NCBI GenBank assembly: GCA_028285685.1
Contig: JANQOR010000002.1
Location: 1 to 46,504 of the forward strand
Source of the DNA: Cyclobacteriaceae bacterium
GTDB taxonomy: Bacteria > Bacteroidota > Bacteroidia > Cytophagales > Cyclobacteriaceae
Direction of reading: 5' to 3'
DNA: 46,504 nt
Under the pieces are notes generated by a model. The model saw only the letters and a list, made by a program, of their open reading frames with translations. It searched no databases and had not been told where the DNA came from. The first letter of the stretch is position 1. The number at the start of each line of letters is the position of its first letter. This document shows positions 36,506 to 45,342 of this stretch, in pieces. Position numbers and translations under genes: made by a program.

Positions 36506-37379
36506 TGTGTTCCCCTATCCGCTTCACAAACCAGTCAGTAAGTAGCTTTTCACCTTTTGCATTCATGTGGCTCTCATCATAAAAATCCTTGAAGGAAAAC
36601 GGCCGACTTACATCCCAAAATTCAGCACCGTATCTGGTGATACAAAACCTCTTAAAATCAGTGTATTTTCTATCTTTTCTTAGTGAGTCCATTTTCAATT
36701 CCAATTCATCAAAATATGGCACATTAAAAATGATAACATCCGTTCCCATGTCCCGTAGTTCCTCAAGAAACTGGACTAGTAGAGGGTTTTCCTCTTTGGT
36801 TCTTGGTTCTTTCCGGAGGACGGTTTGAATATGCTGTTTCAACTGACTGGTGTCGAGAAGAGTTTTCCGAAGATGGTTATTGTTCATCATCTCTTTGGGA
36901 GGAGCGCTATTTGATTCATAAAGCTTGCGCAACAGCGTCCTAAGACCAAATTGAATCCTAGGATGATATTTATTTGAAAGTTCTTTCTTTTCAAAGCAGA
37001 AGAAGGACTCTTGAAATACAAAATAATCAGGTTGATAAGCGCGGATTTTGGTTCGGAAAACATCACTTTTTAGAAAATCCTCAACCTCAAATTTTAAACC
37101 GCCTTTTGTAATCTTCACCCAACTGGTACTGAGCTCCTGTTTTGCACTAATCAAGTTTTCAATATCAATTGGGTCACTTAACCCTTGCCGTATCATTGAT
37201 GCTCCAATAATAACACCCTTTTTGCCTGTAAAGTCTTCAGCCTCCTGGCTGAACGACTGATCAACCTGCATTTCAAAAATGTAAAACCCAATGTTCTCTG
37301 AAAAGTAAGAAACAAGTAGAATAATTACCGATGACAAAATGAATGTTAGCTTCCATATTTGGAGTGAGGGAAAGTGCAT
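36486..37379 (-). CDS. Membrane-anchored SGNH-fold protein, DltD-like
   Basis: A 297-residue protein with an N-terminal anchor (about 9-32) and a periplasmic domain. Key motifs: G-V-I-I-G-A-S-M-I-R-Q-G-L (nucleophile S61) and F-Y-D-E-S-H-M-N-A-K-G (D268, H271), the Asp-x-x-His of SGNH hydrolases; I-I-F-N-V-P-Y lies in between. In the dlt pathway DltD is a periplasmic SGNH protein that transfers D-alanine from DltX to teichoic acid. Here it should play the same part for another polymer. It starts 2 bases after the adenylation-ACP gene and overlaps the MBOAT gene. Confidence 0.85.
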   Translation of the reverse strand: MHFPSLQIWKLTFILSSVIILLVSYFSENIGFYIFEMQVDQSFSQEAEDFTGKKGVIIGASMIRQGLSDPIDIENLISAKQELSTSWVKITKGGLKFEVEDFLKSDVFRTKIRAYQPDYFVFQESFFCFEKKELSNKYHPRIQFGLRTLLRKLYESNSAPPKEMMNNNHLRKTLLDTSQLKQHIQTVLRKEPRTKEENPLLVQFLEELRDMGTDVIIFNVPYFDELELKMDSLRKDRKYTDFKRFCITRYGAEFWDVSRPFSFKDFYDESHMNAKGEKLLTDWFVKRIGEHIESKNR

Positions 37380-37381
37380 GG

Positions 37382-39220
37382 CTACCCTTCCACTTTCGCA
37401 AGTACAATTCTCTCTGCTGAAGCCAAACTGGAAATGTTCATGATATCTACAGGGCTCAGATGTATTTCAAAATGCTTTTCAAGCCTCGTAACAAATTCCA
37501 AGTGATCTAAGGAATTCCACCCTTCAACATTATTTGAATGACGATGCATATCTTCGATGCCTAAACTGGCATTAAAACAGCTAGAGGCTAGTGTCAAGAC
37601 ATCTTCTCTCACTGAGATTTGTCCGTGTTGTATCGAATCTTCCATTTCCTTGGCAACCTCCTCAATTGTAGCTTTTAGCCTTTCAAGCTGAACCTTACCC
37701 ATGGATCCCTTTGGCAACTCTTTCACGACGAAGATTTCAGAGGGAGTTTTGACATCTTCCAGGTAGTCCTTGCAAAACTTCCTGACCTCTCTCTCCTTGG
37801 GAACTTCCTCCCCTTCTGGCACAACCACTGCAACAACTTTCTCGCCCCAAACCTCATCGTGTTGTCCATACACGCAAGACTCGCCAATCAAGGGGTGTGA
37901 ATCCAACACTTCGGTTATCTCTTCAGGAGATATGTTTATTCCACCACGAATAATCAGGCTTTTTTTCCTTCCCTTGATGTAATAGAATCCCTCATCATCC
38001 CTAACTGCCAAATCTCCAGTAGGAAACCAGTCATTTCTATAAATTATATCGCTATTCACATATGAATGCATAACATGATCTCCTTTAATCAAAAGTTCTC
38101 CAACCTCATTTGAGCCCAACTCCACTCCACGTTCATCTACGATTCTCGCTTCACAGTCTACGGGCTTCCCGATGGAGCCGACCTTCCAGCAATCTTCCCC
38201 TGGTCCACAGTAGAAACTCTCGGCGACAGTCTCAGTCAATCCATAAGTGTTAACGACCTTTACTTTAAATGTATCCATAAAGTCTCGCCAAAGTGTTGTT
38301 TCCAAAGGAGCTGCAGTAGATATTATAAACTTAAACTCGGGAGTATGAAAGCTATCTTCAAAACCATCAGAAAATTTTTGGAGCAAAGTCAAAATAGCTG
38401 GGGCGGTTATAAAATGAGAAACGCGGTATTTGTAAAAGCTGTCGAATAATTCAGAAATTCTGCCTACGTCAAATGCAAAAGGGCGTGAAAGTGTGCACAA
38501 ACCAAAATAAGCGAGCACCGGTCCCTGAATCAATCCATCAGCATGAGCCAGTGACAAAAAATTACATATTACTGAATTATTGTTTAACTCATATTGACTC
38601 ATAAGCGTTGCTAAATGAGTGGTCAAATTCTTGTGTGAAATTTGGATTCCCTTGGGATCAGAGGTTGTACCTGAGGTGAAGATTATATATGCGATTTCAT
38701 CACCCTGAATCTCCGGGAAATCGAAACTCGGTTCAAATTGATTTAGAATATTTGATAACGCATCTCCGTCTTTATTATCGACGCTTCCAAGAAGTTTATT
38801 CATGATTGAATCTTGAACATTCTTCACAGGCTCGAGTGAAAGCATGAAATCCAGTTCTGGAAGACCCCAGGTTTTTGCCTTGGCCTGGTCTACGATCCAT
38901 CCGTCAACATCCATTTGCGAAAAAATACCTTTCACTCTCTCCTTCTTGGAATCAGGATCAACAATAATGACAGCTACACCGTTGCTGACCAAAGCCAAAA
39001 ACAGACTCATTTGAGAATAATCATCGCTAGATGACAAAAGAACCTTGCTTCCAACACTTAGCCGCTCCCCTCTAAAAAAAGCGGTGAGCCGTCCTAATCT
39101 CTGTAGTAGATCATGGTACGTATACACCCTCTTTTCATTAACCAGAAAAGGTTGCTTGGCCCTATGATTATCTAGTCTTCGCAGAGCCAGCTCTTTGAAA
39201 CTTCTGATGTCATGTTTCAT
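37382..39220 (-). CDS. Adenylation domain fused to acyl carrier protein (DltA+DltC-like)
   Basis: With the ATG at 39220 the protein has 612 residues (a TTG one codon earlier is possible). The adenylation domain has T-S-G-T-T-S-D-P-K-G (182-191), N-T-Y-G-L-T-E (324-330), T-G-D-L (401-404), G-R-K-K-S-L-I-I-R-G-G (417-427) and the catalytic lysine K509 in G-S-M-G-K-V. A carrier domain (about 530-612) has the phosphopantetheine serine S570 in E-G-W-N-S-L-D-H-L. It activates a carboxylic acid with ATP and loads it on its own carrier. The residue at the amino-anchoring Asp position appears to be H226 (L-A-H-A-D-G), which argues against a standard amino acid. It overlaps the upstream gene by 11 bases. 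Confidence 0.9.
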   Translation of the reverse strand: MKHDIRSFKELALRRLDNHRAKQPFLVNEKRVYTYHDLLQRLGRLTAFFRGERLSVGSKVLLSSSDDYSQMSLFLALVSNGVAVIIVDPDSKKERVKGIFSQMDVDGWIVDQAKAKTWGLPELDFMLSLEPVKNVQDSIMNKLLGSVDNKDGDALSNILNQFEPSFDFPEIQGDEIAYIIFTSGTTSDPKGIQISHKNLTTHLATLMSQYELNNNSVICNFLSLAHADGLIQGPVLAYFGLCTLSRPFAFDVGRISELFDSFYKYRVSHFITAPAILTLLQKFSDGFEDSFHTPEFKFIISTAAPLETTLWRDFMDTFKVKVVNTYGLTETVAESFYCGPGEDCWKVGSIGKPVDCEARIVDERGVELGSNEVGELLIKGDHVMHSYVNSDIIYRNDWFPTGDLAVRDDEGFYYIKGRKKSLIIRGGINISPEEITEVLDSHPLIGESCVYGQHDEVWGEKVVAVVVPEGEEVPKEREVRKFCKDYLEDVKTPSEIFVVKELPKGSMGKVQLERLKATIEEVAKEMEDSIQHGQISVREDVLTLASSCFNASLGIEDMHRHSNNVEGWNSLDHLEFVTRLEKHFEIHLSPVDIMNISSLASAERIVLAKVEG

Positions 39221-42059
39221 CAATTTCTAGGTTTTGTAGCAATTCACTTTTATTAATTTGACCTCTTTCGTTCCATTTAAACTCATCAACAATCTTGACT
39301 ACTCTAGGTACTTTTCCAGCTCCAAGTCTGCTCCTAACATATTGCTTTAGTCGTTTGTCCAAATCTACTACTTCAGCACTCCTTAATGGTAGAACAAAAA
39401 CCGCTAAGTGCTCTAATCCGTCGGTGTCATACGAGCAGACAACAACATCACGCAAATCCTCATGTTCAGCGAGAACATCTTCTAACTCTGACAAGTAAAC
39501 TACTTGACCTGACTCATTCTTGATAATGTCTCGCTCTCTTCCTTTCAAGAAAAAGTATCCGTCATCATCTCTATATGCCAGATCACCAGTATATAACCAT
39601 CCATTAGAAGCAATCAGGCTTTGCTGACCATGACCATAGTAGCCGCTCATATGACGATTACTGTACACTCTCAGTCTACCTACACTATTTGCATTCAAAA
39701 CTTTATCATCTCCGTCGACAATTTGGCAAATTGCTCCCATTGGGACACCAATAGAGCCACTCTTATCCCTTCTGGGCGGCAATGGTTCGCCTATGCAAAA
39801 ACCGCTGGTTTCTGTCAGACCGTAGTAGTTAATGATCCTTATTCCAAAAATCTCCTCAAATTCAGCAATTGCAGTTGACGTCAAACTACCGCCTGTGCAG
39901 ATTACCTGCCTGAGAGACGCCAATCTCGATTTGATCTTCGCCCCAAGTAAGGTGATTTGCTTAACCAAAGCCGGAGTTGCAGTTAAAAGCGTAATTTGAT
40001 GCCGTTCTATTTCATAGACGATCGAAAGCGTATTTCTTCCCTTGTTCAGTTTTGGAACTATGATCTTCGCTCCACAATAGATACTCGACAAGCAGGCGTT
40101 TCTCAAGCCACTCATTGAATCAAATTCACTTGTCACTAACAACCTGTCGTGCTGATTCCATTGATAGGTTTCCGCTAACAGCCTTGCACTATCAAAGAGT
40201 GCAGAATGACTTAATTTGACTCCTTTCGGAAATCCTGTACTCCCCGACGTATATAGAATTGTAGAAATGTCTGCCGGATCAACCGAGGGGACTCTCTGGT
40301 TCGAACGATTTGATATATCACGTATCCACTCTGAAAACACAAGGTTTGAAATATTGGCATCAGGGCCATCAAAAACAACAGAAATTTTTCGGTATTTATC
40401 AGGAAAGGTCGCAAGAGTGTTTTCATCGGAAAACAGTAATTGAGGCGACTGTTCATCAAGAACACATGACAATTGCTCTTTGGAAAGCTCTGAATTAATC
40501 ATGCACGCGGTTATCCCCATAGACGTGACAGCTAAATAGGTTAGCACGGCCTCTAAATGTGGTTTTGAACAAATACAAACCACCCCGCCTTTGCCTACAC
40601 CTAACGCCAAAATTTTTTTTCGACACAATTCGATTATAGTATTAGCATCATTATATGTAAGCACGCTTCCATCATCGCTATTGATTACCATCACATCAGA
40701 ACTAAACCTTTCGATCGTTCCACGCCAGAGATTTGTCACGGTCTTCATATCATTGGACACGGTGATTAAACTACCTGAGTGAAATTGCTGTAGGTGAACA
40801 GCCCTTTCTGCTAGCGGCAGCACATGAACTATCTCATTCCTGGAAAGTTTCTCCAACTGAGCCCAGATATCTTCCAGGTTAGTTCCTAAATTCTCCGAAA
40901 TCTCTGCTACAGTGTGGCATTGTGAAGCCAAGTATAGTATCTCAGCTTGCAAAGTTGTTAGCTCAAAGGGAAGGTTTTTCGTAAGTCGATTTAGATACAC
41001 TTGGTGTCGATCCAACATTTTCCCCACCTCACCATTCAAATGATCGCGATCAAGTGTTACTTTTTGTGAAGAGAGATCAATCTGTAGTAAGGGGTTTAGT
41101 AACACCCGTAGACTATTGGGTGAATACGATTTGCAATCAAATGGCTTAAGCGGTTCGGTCAAATGATCTGGAATTATGGCAATTAGTGCATTATAATCCT
41201 TTGTATCCGGATCACTTGATAGTTCCTGTTTCGAATCTAGATTGAACATACCGGGTTCTGACAACACATATGCGTCTGCTTTCCTATTTTCTAGTGCCTT
41301 AGCGAATTCTCTTTCATAGTCTCTGCCATGAATTTGCTTTTCTCCTCTTTCAAAAAAAGGCTCAGGATTGCTGTTAGATAAATGCACGTGAGGGAACACT
41401 ATGATACCATCATCCTTAGCCACTCGCAAGATCTCAGAAACAAAAACATCTTGATTGTATCGATGTAGGGTATCTAAACCAAAGGCAAAAGCTACCGAAT
41501 CGTCGAGAAGTGGAATCGGTTGATTTAAATCATGAAAAATAATTTCGAGATTCTCCGGTCTTTTTTCTTTGGAAAGCCAATAATCAAATCCGGCATACCC
41601 CAAGACATCTTTATTCCCTTCCCAAACAGTAATGATCCTCTGTTCTGGGAAAAGGCCTGATAAGAAAAAGGAACTCCACCCCGTTCTGCACCATGTATTC
41701 AGAATGACATCTCCTGGCTTTAGGTTTTTCTTTATCATCCCTATAAATGGGTAAAAAGCTCTGGAAGACTCATTGAAAGGTCGAAATGCAGCGTAAGAGT
41801 CAACGGTGCCTCTACATCTCTTGAGCCTCAGGAAATTGTCATAATTGCTGCGATCAACACTGAGTTTATCTACTAGACCGAAAAAATGCTTTGATCGACC
41901 TTCATCTCTTTTTCTGGCCTCCGTGAAATATATTATTTCGTTTATCGAAGGAGCAGCCCAGTCACAACTTTCGCATTCGAACAATGTGATTTCAGAATTA
42001 CTTGCTTTAGTAGTAAGTTGTTTAAAGCATGAAGGACATACATAGATATCCGTTCTCAT
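39210..42059 (-). CDS. Zinc-ribbon / methyltransferase-like / winged-helix / adenylation multidomain protein
   Basis: The ATG at 42059 gives 949 residues; an upstream GTG (42098) would lie before the likely promoter. A Cys4 zinc ribbon (C8-x-x-C11, C29-x-x-C32) is followed by a class I methyltransferase-like domain (about 82-267) with a degenerate SAM loop N-T-W-C-R-T-G (121-127) but a normal L-D-T-L-H-R-Y...E-I-L-R-V region. A winged-helix-like segment (365-417; L-Q-A-E-I-L-Y-L-A) precedes a full adenylation domain (437-942) with T-S-G-S-T-G-F-P-K-G (604-613), Y-Y-G-L-T-E (745-750), T-G-D-L (824-827) and K937. It has no carrier domain. D647 (E-F-D-S-M-S) aligns with the amino-binding Asp. 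It is the first gene of the dlt-like operon. Its exact role is unknown. Confidence 0.85.
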   Translation of the reverse strand: MRTDIYVCPSCFKQLTTKASNSEITLFECESCDWAAPSINEIIYFTEARKRDEGRSKHFFGLVDKLSVDRSNYDNFLRLKRCRGTVDSYAAFRPFNESSRAFYPFIGMIKKNLKPGDVILNTWCRTGWSSFFLSGLFPEQRIITVWEGNKDVLGYAGFDYWLSKEKRPENLEIIFHDLNQPIPLLDDSVAFAFGLDTLHRYNQDVFVSEILRVAKDDGIIVFPHVHLSNSNPEPFFERGEKQIHGRDYEREFAKALENRKADAYVLSEPGMFNLDSKQELSSDPDTKDYNALIAIIPDHLTEPLKPFDCKSYSPNSLRVLLNPLLQIDLSSQKVTLDRDHLNGEVGKMLDRHQVYLNRLTKNLPFELTTLQAEILYLASQCHTVAEISENLGTNLEDIWAQLEKLSRNEIVHVLPLAERAVHLQQFHSGSLITVSNDMKTVTNLWRGTIERFSSDVMVINSDDGSVLTYNDANTIIELCRKKILALGVGKGGVVCICSKPHLEAVLTYLAVTSMGITACMINSELSKEQLSCVLDEQSPQLLFSDENTLATFPDKYRKISVVFDGPDANISNLVFSEWIRDISNRSNQRVPSVDPADISTILYTSGSTGFPKGVKLSHSALFDSARLLAETYQWNQHDRLLVTSEFDSMSGLRNACLSSIYCGAKIIVPKLNKGRNTLSIVYEIERHQITLLTATPALVKQITLLGAKIKSRLASLRQVICTGGSLTSTAIAEFEEIFGIRIINYYGLTETSGFCIGEPLPPRRDKSGSIGVPMGAICQIVDGDDKVLNANSVGRLRVYSNRHMSGYYGHGQQSLIASNGWLYTGDLAYRDDDGYFFLKGRERDIIKNESGQVVYLSELEDVLAEHEDLRDVVVCSYDTDGLEHLAVFVLPLRSAEVVDLDKRLKQYVRSRLGAGKVPRVVKIVDEFKWNERGQINKSELLQNLEIDET

Positions 42060-42085
42060 TTGGGCTTTGGTCAAAAGTGTGTAAC

Positions 42086-42093
42086 CAAAAGTA
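42086..42093 (-). promoter_or_regulatory. Candidate -7 promoter element of the dlt-like operon
   Basis: Minus-strand TACTTTTG (TAnnTTTG) lies 26 bases before the ATG at 42059, giving a leader of about 20 bases. Its position between the GTG at 42098 and the ATG supports the shorter protein start. A TTG is seen upstream but not at ideal spacing. Confidence 0.45.
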
Positions 42094-42190
42094 CCCACTG
42101 ATCATCAAAAAAAAAGAATCAAGATGTAAGCCAAATGGTAGTCACACTATCAACACAGAGTTAAAGCCTCTAAGTCATGGGAAGGTAATT

Positions 42191-44863
42191 TCATTCATAC
42201 TTCAAACTCTCCACCGGGTTTCCTAAAGCTGACGAAAGTGTTTTAAAACTGATTGTCAAAGTCGAAACAAGAACGATAGCTGCCACAGATATAAGAATGA
42301 TACCTATCGTTACATCAACTCGATATGAAAAAGTATTCAACCAATGATTCATCCCTAGGTACGCGATCGGGGTACTGACTAGGATTGCAGGAATCAGTGT
42401 CTTCAAGTACTGCATTCCAAGAAGGCGTAAGATTCCCTCAGTCGAGCATCCTAGCACCTTACGGATCCCTATCTCTTTCTTACGCAGATCCGATATATAA
42501 GCTGTTAGCGCAAATAGCCCCAGGAGCGAGATGATGATTGCTAACCCGGAGAAAATGGGAATCAATCTTCCCAACCTTCGCTCCTGACTATACATAATCT
42601 CAAATTCTTTGTCCAAAAACCAATATTCGAATGGGCGCCCCGGGTACACCTCGTGCCACACTTTTTCCAGAGAAGATATGGTCTCTAATTTGTTGCCAGT
42701 ACCCAGTCGAACCGACAGAACGCCTCCTACCCAGTTATTTGCCACAATAACCAACGGTTCTATTTTCTCCTTGATTGATTTGTATACAAAGTCTTCAACC
42801 ACACCGATGATAATTCCATCTGAAGCTCGGAAAACATAGTTGATACTATCTTCTCTCAAATACTTCCCGATCGACTCTTCAGCCGTCAAGCCCAACACTT
42901 TTAGAGCTGACTCATTTATTAACACTGCATTTTGTTGAATACCACGATCAAAGTTTCTACCTGCCAGTAGCCTCAGCTCGTATGTTTGCAGAAAGCCGCT
43001 GTCTACTTCGAACTTGTTCCAATAGAGCTCCCTGTCTTCCAAAAGATATTTTGTGTTTATTCTACCAAAACCCGTTTGCTTAGGCAAATGCTCCCCAAGG
43101 GTATTTGAAACTACTCCTGGAACAGTCGCTATTCTGGATTTGTATAGCTGTACTTGAGTAGCATCTCCCATCCTGGACGTCCTGATCCCAATAACGGATT
43201 CCCTGTTTCTTCCAAGGCCTCCATTGTTGATCAATTCCAACTGCTGATAGATGGTTATAGTGCCAATTATCAAGATTATGGCAATGACGAATTGTAGAGT
43301 AACCATTACGTTCCTGCTCCTCGTATCGCTTCTGCTAGGTTTCAATAAGTCGTTCAAGTTAAGGGAGCTGGTCACATTTCTTGTAAAGTAGACTGCTGAG
43401 AGAAGTCCAGCCGTCAAAAGAATCATAAGGAATGTGGGTACAGCTACGACGAGAAAGTGAGAGGAAAGAACCAACTCAAAAAAATCGACATTCTTGCCAA
43501 TGAGTATGTTAAAATATGGAGTAAGGAGGGCGGAAAGTGCCAATGACAAAGTAATTGCTACAAGGATCGAAAAGAAAGGCTCAAGAAAGAACTGAACATT
43601 AAGTTGTCTTTTTGTACCTCCAAGCGTTTTCCTCAGCCCTATCTCTTTTTGTCTTTTACTGCCCTGAGCGGTTGTGAGGCTTACAAAATTTATTAGGGCG
43701 ACAACAAGTATAAAAATACCAATAATTCCCAGCCCATAAATATAGCTTGGATTTATTGGTGTATCTATTTCCCACTTGATGGGCGGGTTGAAATGAATGG
43801 AAGAAATGGGTGTCAGAAGCGGTGTAACACGGTCTCCCAAATCAGGAATAATCTCATCAAACAATGCATCAGCCTGCTCCATTACCTTTGGCACATCGCC
43901 TGGCCTGTCGATTTTTACATATGTGAAGACATAGCCTGGTCTGGGGTTTCTATCCACCCACCCTATCCTTCCTTCCCCAAAAATGCCCTGAATAGCCTGC
44001 ATATTTGCGATGTAATCAGGTTGAAAGTGGCTGTTCGAGGGTGGATCATAGATCACGCCGGTGACAACAAATTCCACAACCTGTGATGTCCGTCTGTATT
44101 GCAAATGTCTACCAACAGGATTCTCATCACCGAATATCTTCTTAGCGGTCTTTTCAGTCAAGACGATTGAGGTGAGTTCTCTTAGTTGATCCTCCGCTCT
44201 TCCGTATTTCATTTTGAAATTCAGAAAATCAAAGAAATTAGGATCAGACCAATAAATCCCTTCCTCATAAAATGCCCTATTTATCTCAGGATTGAAGACA
44301 TAGCCATAGGAAAGATTAAGAAATCTAAACTGGTCCGTGACCAATGTGCTTCTTTCTTTCAAAAGTTCTGACCACATCCCGGAGGCATAAGCCCGATCTT
44401 CCACCGATCCATCCTCCTCCTGAAAAGAATACGAAAGGCGGTATATTTTTTCATACTCCGGATGATGCCTTTCAAAGCTTATTTCATCAATGATGAAAAA
44501 CGAAATAAACAATACCGAAGTAAAGGCAAGTGTTAGGCCTACAAGATTAATTGCACTTGACAGTTTATTCTTTCTGAAGTACCGACTACCCGCCTTAGCA
44601 AAACTTTTGACCAATCCTATTGAAAGTGATCCATCACCGTACTTCTGCACTTTCCTTTCTTCGCTGGCTACAACCGATACGTCTCCTAATTTTTCCTTCG
44701 CTTTGAAAAACGCCTCTTCATCAGCATAGCCCTGTTTTTTTAGGTTTTCAATCTCGTCCAACAAATGGTTTTCTAATTCAACAATGACTCCTTGCTCAAA
44801 AGAGGCATGTTTGTGAAGTTCGCGTCTCCATAGATCAATGCGATTTTTCTGCTTATCATCCAT
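42191..44863 (-). CDS. MacB/FtsX-type ABC transporter permease with N-terminal prefix domain
   Basis: An 890-residue membrane protein. Residues 1-75 form a permease prefix domain (I-D-L-W-R-R-E-L, L-L-D-E-I-E-N-L, Y-A-D-E-E-A-F). The first repeat starts near 90 (F-R-K-N-K-L-S-S-A-I-N-L-V-G) and has the bundle motif E-I-G-L-R-K-T-L-G-G near 404; the second has E-I-G-I-R-K-V-L-G near 785 and ends G-N-P-V-E-S-L-K-Y-E, the usual end of this family. No ATPase gene is adjacent. It starts 7 bases after a PadR gene on the same strand, mirroring the pair at 2805-5773, though the two permeases differ in prefix and sequence. The substrate is unknown. Confidence 0.88.
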   Translation of the reverse strand: MDDKQKNRIDLWRRELHKHASFEQGVIVELENHLLDEIENLKKQGYADEEAFFKAKEKLGDVSVVASEERKVQKYGDGSLSIGLVKSFAKAGSRYFRKNKLSSAINLVGLTLAFTSVLFISFFIIDEISFERHHPEYEKIYRLSYSFQEEDGSVEDRAYASGMWSELLKERSTLVTDQFRFLNLSYGYVFNPEINRAFYEEGIYWSDPNFFDFLNFKMKYGRAEDQLRELTSIVLTEKTAKKIFGDENPVGRHLQYRRTSQVVEFVVTGVIYDPPSNSHFQPDYIANMQAIQGIFGEGRIGWVDRNPRPGYVFTYVKIDRPGDVPKVMEQADALFDEIIPDLGDRVTPLLTPISSIHFNPPIKWEIDTPINPSYIYGLGIIGIFILVVALINFVSLTTAQGSKRQKEIGLRKTLGGTKRQLNVQFFLEPFFSILVAITLSLALSALLTPYFNILIGKNVDFFELVLSSHFLVVAVPTFLMILLTAGLLSAVYFTRNVTSSLNLNDLLKPSRSDTRSRNVMVTLQFVIAIILIIGTITIYQQLELINNGGLGRNRESVIGIRTSRMGDATQVQLYKSRIATVPGVVSNTLGEHLPKQTGFGRINTKYLLEDRELYWNKFEVDSGFLQTYELRLLAGRNFDRGIQQNAVLINESALKVLGLTAEESIGKYLREDSINYVFRASDGIIIGVVEDFVYKSIKEKIEPLVIVANNWVGGVLSVRLGTGNKLETISSLEKVWHEVYPGRPFEYWFLDKEFEIMYSQERRLGRLIPIFSGLAIIISLLGLFALTAYISDLRKKEIGIRKVLGCSTEGILRLLGMQYLKTLIPAILVSTPIAYLGMNHWLNTFSYRVDVTIGIILISVAAIVLVSTLTISFKTLSSALGNPVESLKYE

Positions 44864-44870
44864 TTCAACT

Positions 44871-45212
44871 CTATTTGGAAGGTTTTAGCGACCAGAGATT
44901 AAGCATCACCTCGTGCATACTCATCCAGTTTGCTTTTTCTTGATGCAGAGCAGTCTTCCCTTCATCAGTAATCGAATAGTACTTTCTATGTCTGCCCTCA
45001 TCTGAAAGTATCCACTCAGACTGAATCAATCGCTCTTTTTCAAGTCTATGCAAGACTGGATAAAGCATACCATCTGCCCACTCAATTTTCCCGTCTGAAA
45101 TTTCTTTAACGCGCTGTATAATATTGTAACCATAGGATTTTCCTTCTTGAAGAATTCCTAAAATGAGTGGTTTTGAAGAGGCAGCCACTAGTGATTTTGA
45201 AAAATAAACCAT
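44871..45212 (-). CDS. PadR-family transcriptional regulator
   Basis: The ATG at 45212 gives 113 residues starting M-V-Y-F-S-K-S-L-V-A-A-S-S-K-P-L-I-L-G-I-L. A start 27 codons upstream would cross the operator and promoter. Winged-helix features are Y-G-Y-N-I-I-Q-R-V, W-A-D-G-M-L-Y-P-V-L-H-R-L-E and R-H-R-K-Y-Y-S-I-T-D-E-G, the standard PadR wing. It should repress the permease gene 7 bases downstream and itself, using the palindrome at 45228-45248. It belongs to the subclass with a short C-terminal dimer helix. Confidence 0.92.
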   Translation of the reverse strand: MVYFSKSLVAASSKPLILGILQEGKSYGYNIIQRVKEISDGKIEWADGMLYPVLHRLEKERLIQSEWILSDEGRHRKYYSITDEGKTALHQEKANWMSMHEVMLNLWSLKPSK

Positions 45213-45220
45213 ACGTAATT

Positions 45221-45248
45221 CAAATATATACTTAGATGATCTATGTAT
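45221..45248 (-). promoter_or_regulatory. PadR operator and overlapping -7 element
   Basis: ATACTTAGAT-G-ATCTATGTAT (45228-45248) is an inverted repeat with 9 of 10 arm bases paired. Minus-strand TATATTTG (TAnnTTTG, 45221-45228) abuts it on the gene side. A PadR dimer on the palindrome would cover the promoter of its own operon. Confidence 0.7.
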
Positions 45249-45342
45249 TACGAACTTCTGAGTTCTTTGTTTCCTAATTTTCTGTTTTAGCAATGTAAGT
45301 AGGACGAATTCGTTTTAATATAGCAATCAGAAATCCCAACAA

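Noticed and set aside
37382-42059. Non-ribosomal peptide synthetase cluster
   Set aside because: Two adenylation domains and one carrier domain are present, but no condensation or thioesterase domain; MBOAT, SGNH and the microprotein point to a dlt-like pathway.
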